Origin: an uncultured Eubacteriales bacterium
GTDB lineage: Bacteria > Bacillota > Clostridia > Christensenellales > UBA1242
Length of the DNA: 9,823 nt
Reading direction: 5' to 3'
Assembly: GCA_900557585.1 (NCBI GenBank)
Contig: USTJ01000014.1
Span: 1-9,823 of the forward strand
In this document: positions 8,401-9,823 of the stretch, piece after piece
Numbering within the stretch: position 1 is the first letter of the stretch
Layout: each line of letters begins with the position of its first letter
Made by a program: the position numbers and the translations under genes
The notes under the pieces: model-generated
Seen by the model: only the letters and a program-made list of their open reading frames with translations
Told to the model about the DNA's origin: nothing
Databases searched by the model: none

Positions 8401-9362
8401 AGGCTGGTGCCGAAGCAGAGGCTGAATATGATAGATATCTTGAAGAAGTTGGTCAAAATAAAGGTGTAATTACTTTTGAAGACAGAAAGGAAGCCGTAAA
8501 GAGAATGGCTCTTAAAAGCAGAGAAATTGCAAACGATAACTATTCGAAAACAATTCAAAGCAAAAAAATTGAAAAACTTTCTGGACAAAAGGATAGTGAT
8601 AAATTCCAAGAACTTCCAGAATATAATGCAGGTTCGGGCGATGCTATTGAAAACATGTTTGACAAAGGCGTTCAAGGAATCAACGGCATTGGAGCAACTT
8701 CTGCTGGTGGCGTGATGTTATCTCTTGCAGGAAAAACACTTCTTAAAACTGGAAAACTTGCATATAAACTTTCAAAAACTGCGGTTAAACTTGCAGGAAA
8801 ACTTACAGTTGCTGCTGGAAAGTTTACTCTTGGAATTACAAAAACTGCACTCAAAATGGGTGGCAGAGTTGTAAAAACCTCTGCAAAAGCACTTGGAAAA
8901 CTTGCACTTGGTGAACAAGGCGTGTTCAAAACTGGACTTCAAATTCTTGGTGGTGGCGTTGCCGCTGCTGGAATTGGTGCAGTTGGTGTTACAAAATATG
9001 GCGCTCAACTTGGTGGAAGAGTTGTGAAAGCAAGTGTCGGAACAACGGGAAATGTTGCAAGCGACATTGGAACAACTTTCTTTGCTAAAAAGAAAAAAAT
9101 CAAACGCGAGCAAAACGAAGAACAATTGGAACGTTTGACTCCTGAAACCAAGAGAGATAAGCAAATAAATGCAGAAATTCTTGAAACCTCTGCAAAACGT
9201 CAAAATGAGCCTGAAAATAAGAAGAATAAAGGTTCAAAACTTGATTCAAAACAAAAAGAAGAAATCTATAAGCAATATAAAAGCAAAATAGATGAAGAAT
9301 TTGAAAAGGCTCAAAAAGAGCAAGAGAACGAATCAAAACCAAGAGGAAAACGCAAAAGATAA
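5484..9362 (+). CDS. Large VirB6/TrbL-like polytopic membrane protein, paralogue of the upstream gene
   Basis: This is a complete protein of 1292 residues. An N-terminal part (1-60) is followed by hydrophobic segments near 65-92, 123-145 and 165-195. The loop between the last two is positive (KSEFDYATGREARGTK) and so probably cytoplasmic. Residues 196-583 form a large polar extracytoplasmic loop. A second membrane block lies at about 584-606, 610-630, 648-672 and 694-724. The remaining 570 residues are probably cytoplasmic: a charged, disordered-looking linker (about 821-940), a helical charged section (940-1045), a Lys-punctuated amphipathic stretch (1080-1142), a Gly/Ala-rich hydrophobic stretch (1150-1170), and a Lys/Glu coiled-coil-like end. 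The organisation of two membrane blocks around a large loop plus a long tail fits VirB6/TrbL-like channel proteins of Gram-positive conjugation systems (ConG, PrgH and TcpH are known examples of this broad group), but it is longer than those. Only one Cys is present (Cys24). It lies 22 bases behind its paralogue with a strong ribosome site, so the two are likely co-produced and may share a complex. Family assignment is inference; the paralogy is visible directly. Confidence 0.75.
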   Translation: MNFQALALKFTSAISKLMGLSTPCQNQGAWLSVDGKDVVNGTNNFWGTLWVIIRTSIGDVVVYGYETLVRVFYAIGHWMLTIIDFIFVFVRQLIGMNTDFTSIEEVTQGDIIFQFIFNENVVKIIRNLLIFSIVLLILFSIFAILKSEFDYATGREARGTKNIIVNALRSLFLMALVPLVAIGSIIMSNAILKSLYMVTSGGNANLSMGTQIFIASTYDANAYRRYANQNLKIPTTFNFSGVTSSDNLSGYYSDGTVAEMEEALKNFQNQDVWTRGYKTFLMFASNGFLNMDDVDELDRRYLKEDKISPYHSVYDINLYSRSEQYFIMADVVEYAMKQNVPVYFKSLKDVYDSYYSVPASLRLDDDSYMPIGKNGDSYAVAVKYDGDTEVSTFGYEYDKKKGVQRESDGVVFVMALEREIEVNTGTKANPKIKTYRYYYPLMNGLDEFATDYYEGTKNVVIAKGMFEDGKNPTAIKEEDGIVQFYRDDMNIPMLVDLFPKISYELPAGSTESLGLRIVKGTITALTGVDISQFIPYVYFSIDFFHLFTKTTNSIVDLENGRMKIDYNFTSTDFDKANVYKLSDFNLFIFVFASGLLISILIKILMGIVFRTLDVVTLAITYPAVLATLPIDNGSRFQEWVQKFSRKLLSIYSVIVGINVVLMLVPVAWNIDLFTKEDIAYAINVGELGASMSAEFLNVLMHFLLVLVAFASLEPFIKAVGGFLLNLSKDENKDIKTNTIIDDGKTVINDLQNLPKKVGSVVSGKVFIDGVKKVGEVAQDFAIPGKEIIDQTLDPISKVLNSGKKGVENAKNIAERFSNALSATGEEEDEDSKRRAQAQAEAQKNKEAPDASKGDVSQKTTDLDVKNKDMGTGEEKDKAVVTGVDNGAEKNDREKNKKDVTGKDQADQKAEVATQNAQDIIEEESQLDEDIKNSVSDMSKTNKMVEDMMFDYDTYATITDNDLDHYRSLLRGTKAGAEAEAEYDRYLEEVGQNKGVITFEDRKEAVKRMALKSREIANDNYSKTIQSKKIEKLSGQKDSDKFQELPEYNAGSGDAIENMFDKGVQGINGIGATSAGGVMLSLAGKTLLKTGKLAYKLSKTAVKLAGKLTVAAGKFTLGITKTALKMGGRVVKTSAKALGKLALGEQGVFKTGLQILGGGVAAAGIGAVGVTKYGAQLGGRVVKASVGTTGNVASDIGTTFFAKKKKIKREQNEEQLERLTPETKRDKQINAEILETSAKRQNEPENKKNKGSKLDSKQKEEIYKQYKSKIDEEFEKAQKEQENESKPRGKRKR
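6450..6488 (+). repeat. Paralogous segment, copy 2 (partner 179-217)
   Basis: These bases encode residues 323-335 (EQYFIMADVVEYA) and match 31 of 39 bases at 179-217. A second DNA-level echo lies further on: the bases coding for PTAI are the same in both genes (CCAACAGCAATC, near 4202 and 6897), inside the AKG...PTAI block. Confidence 0.8.
7233..7655 (+). other. Conserved membrane core of the second protein
   Basis: This part encodes residues 584-724. It has a helix 584-606, then RTLDVVTLAITYPAVLATLP as a shorter hydrophobic segment, a positive loop with Trp639, a helix with VGINVVLMLVPV, a short acidic outside loop, and a final helix about 694-724. It aligns block by block with residues 1520-1668 of the upstream protein. 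Confidence 0.75.
8715..9038 (+). other. Lys-punctuated amphipathic stretch and Gly-rich hydrophobic stretch in the tail
   Basis: Residues 1078-1185. Between 1084 and 1139 Lys recurs at steps of 3, 4 or 7 (1084, 1088, 1091, 1095, 1098, 1102, 1106, 1113, 1120, 1124, 1131, 1135, 1139), separated by Ala, Leu, Val, Thr and Gly. On a helix this puts Lys on one face and small hydrophobic residues on the other. It is followed by a Gly/Ala-rich stretch (ILGGGVAAAGIGAVGVT, 1154-1170) that could pack as a glycine zipper or touch the membrane. A shorter relative lies in the upstream protein (residues 1721-1748). Membrane-surface binding or helix bundling is inferred. Confidence 0.65.
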
Positions 9363-9370
9363 TCTTTCAT

Positions 9371-9400
9371 AAAAATCACGGCAAATGTCGTGATTTTTTT
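9371..9400 (+). terminator. Rho-independent terminator after the second large gene
   Basis: A perfect 10-base inverted repeat (AAAAATCACG at 9371-9380, CGTGATTTTT at 9389-9398) encloses an 8-base loop, and the T-run extends to 9400. It begins 8 bases after the TAA stop. Flanking TCAT and ATGA extend the symmetry with a two-base bulge, and the A-run on the left could let it work on the other strand too. It ends the large-gene operon and separates it from gap. Confidence 0.92.
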
Positions 9401-9419
9401 ATGAGTTCTATCATTTTGT

Positions 9420-9448
9420 TTGCAAAATTTTGATTGATGTTATAAAAT
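9420..9448 (+). promoter_or_regulatory. gap: Likely sigma-70/A promoter of gap
   Basis: TTGCAA (9420-9425) and TAAAAT (9443-9448) are spaced by 17 bases and match the consensus boxes at 4 and 5 of 6 positions. An overlapping choice is TATAAA at 9441 with a TGn extended -10. A start near 9455 would leave a short leader of about 25 bases. No operator of a known glycolytic repressor is evident between the promoter and the ribosome site. Confidence 0.65.
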
Positions 9449-9463
9449 ATGGATAGAATTATA

Positions 9464-9470
9464 AAAGGAG
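9464..9470 (+). promoter_or_regulatory. gap: Ribosome binding site of gap
   Basis: AAAGGAG lies 8 bases before the ATG at 9479, the expected spacing. It confirms the start, which also gives the typical short GAPDH N-terminus before the Rossmann strand. Confidence 0.93.
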
Positions 9471-9478
9471 AAAATAAT

Positions 9479-9823
9479 ATGGCAAAAGTTAAAGTTGGAA
9501 TCAACGGTTTCGGAAGAATTGGAAGCCTTCTTTTGAGAGCATCAATCACAAACAACACCGACATTCAAATTGTTGGAATCAACGACCCATTTTTGAGCAT
9601 TGATTATGCTGCATACATGATTAAATTTGACAGCGTTCATGGCTATTTCAATGCAGACGTAAAGGTTGATGGAAACTATTTGATTGTAAATGGAAACAAA
9701 ATCCGTTTCTTTACTGAAATGAACCCAGAAAACATTGATTGGAAGGGTGTTTCTGCTGAATATGTTGCAGAAGCAACCGGTAAATTTACAAAGATTGAAG
9801 ATGCATCTCGTCACATTCAAGGC
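9479..9823 (+). CDS. gap: Glyceraldehyde-3-phosphate dehydrogenase, N-terminal 115 residues (3'-truncated by window edge)
   Basis: The enzyme oxidises and phosphorylates glyceraldehyde-3-phosphate to 1,3-bisphosphoglycerate in cytoplasmic glycolysis, reducing NAD. The NAD-binding Rossmann domain is visible: VKVGINGFGRIG at residues 4-15 with the G10-x-G12-x-x-G15 dinucleotide motif, and NDPF at 35-38, whose Asp36 is in the position that binds the adenosine ribose and points to NAD rather than NADP use. KFDSVHG (49-55), a PENIDW motif (83-88) and EATGKF (98-103) are further family signatures. The frame is open to the last base. The catalytic Cys (about residue 150) and the rest of the protein, normally about 335 residues, lie outside. 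It has its own promoter and ribosome site after a strong terminator, so it is transcribed apart from the large genes. Codon use (CTT, GGA, AAC) is like theirs, as expected for the same chromosome. Confidence 0.98.
   Translation, partial: MAKVKVGINGFGRIGSLLLRASITNNTDIQIVGINDPFLSIDYAAYMIKFDSVHGYFNADVKVDGNYLIVNGNKIRFFTEMNPENIDWKGVSAEYVAEATGKFTKIEDASRHIQG

Noticed and set aside
8772..9203. A 143-codon antisense frame (Cys/Phe/Ser-rich)
   Set aside because: It is the complement of Lys/Ala-rich codons of the second gene, has no ribosome site or neighbours, and has a composition typical of an antisense shadow.
1..9823. CRISPR array, tRNA/rRNA, insertion sequence or riboswitch
   Set aside because: Coding DNA fills almost the whole window; no regularly spaced repeats, cloverleaf, transposase motif or terminal inverted repeats were seen.

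Overview
The window comes from an AT-rich bacterium, most likely a low-GC member of the Bacillota (Clostridia-like or related). The signs are strong AAAGGAG ribosome sites 6 to 8 bases before the starts, an intrinsic terminator with a short stem and a T-run, a sigma-70/A type promoter, strong use of CTT, GGA, GAA and AAC codons, and the standard genetic code (TAA/TAG stops, no in-frame TGA). A finer taxonomic call is not possible from this sequence alone.

Layout: (1) Positions 2 to 5461 hold the 3' part of a giant gene that runs in from the left edge: 1819 residues are visible and the N-terminus is missing. (2) After 22 bases with a strong ribosome site, positions 5484 to 9362 hold a second large gene of 1292 residues. 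(3) Then come a clear rho-independent terminator (9371 to 9400), a promoter and a ribosome site. (4) The window ends in the first 115 codons of gap, glycolytic glyceraldehyde-3-phosphate dehydrogenase. All genes are on the + strand and there is almost no unexplained non-coding DNA.

The two large genes are paralogues, although they differ greatly in size. Both carry a large extracytoplasmic region followed by a conserved polytopic membrane core and a Lys-rich, probably cytoplasmic tail. At least six blocks are shared in the same order. The architecture resembles VirB6/TrbL-type inner-membrane channel proteins of type IV secretion and conjugation machines. This assignment rests on architecture and the general look of the membrane segments, not on a database match. 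Gene 1 differs from gene 2 by about 1,200 extra residues inserted into the extracytoplasmic region. The pair is probably translated from one mRNA and may act in one membrane complex, while gap downstream has its own transcription signals and is likely an unrelated chromosomal neighbour. Tandem, size-expanded VirB6 paralogues are known from Rickettsiales type IV systems; a similar arrangement in a low-GC Gram-positive-type genome is the most interesting point here.
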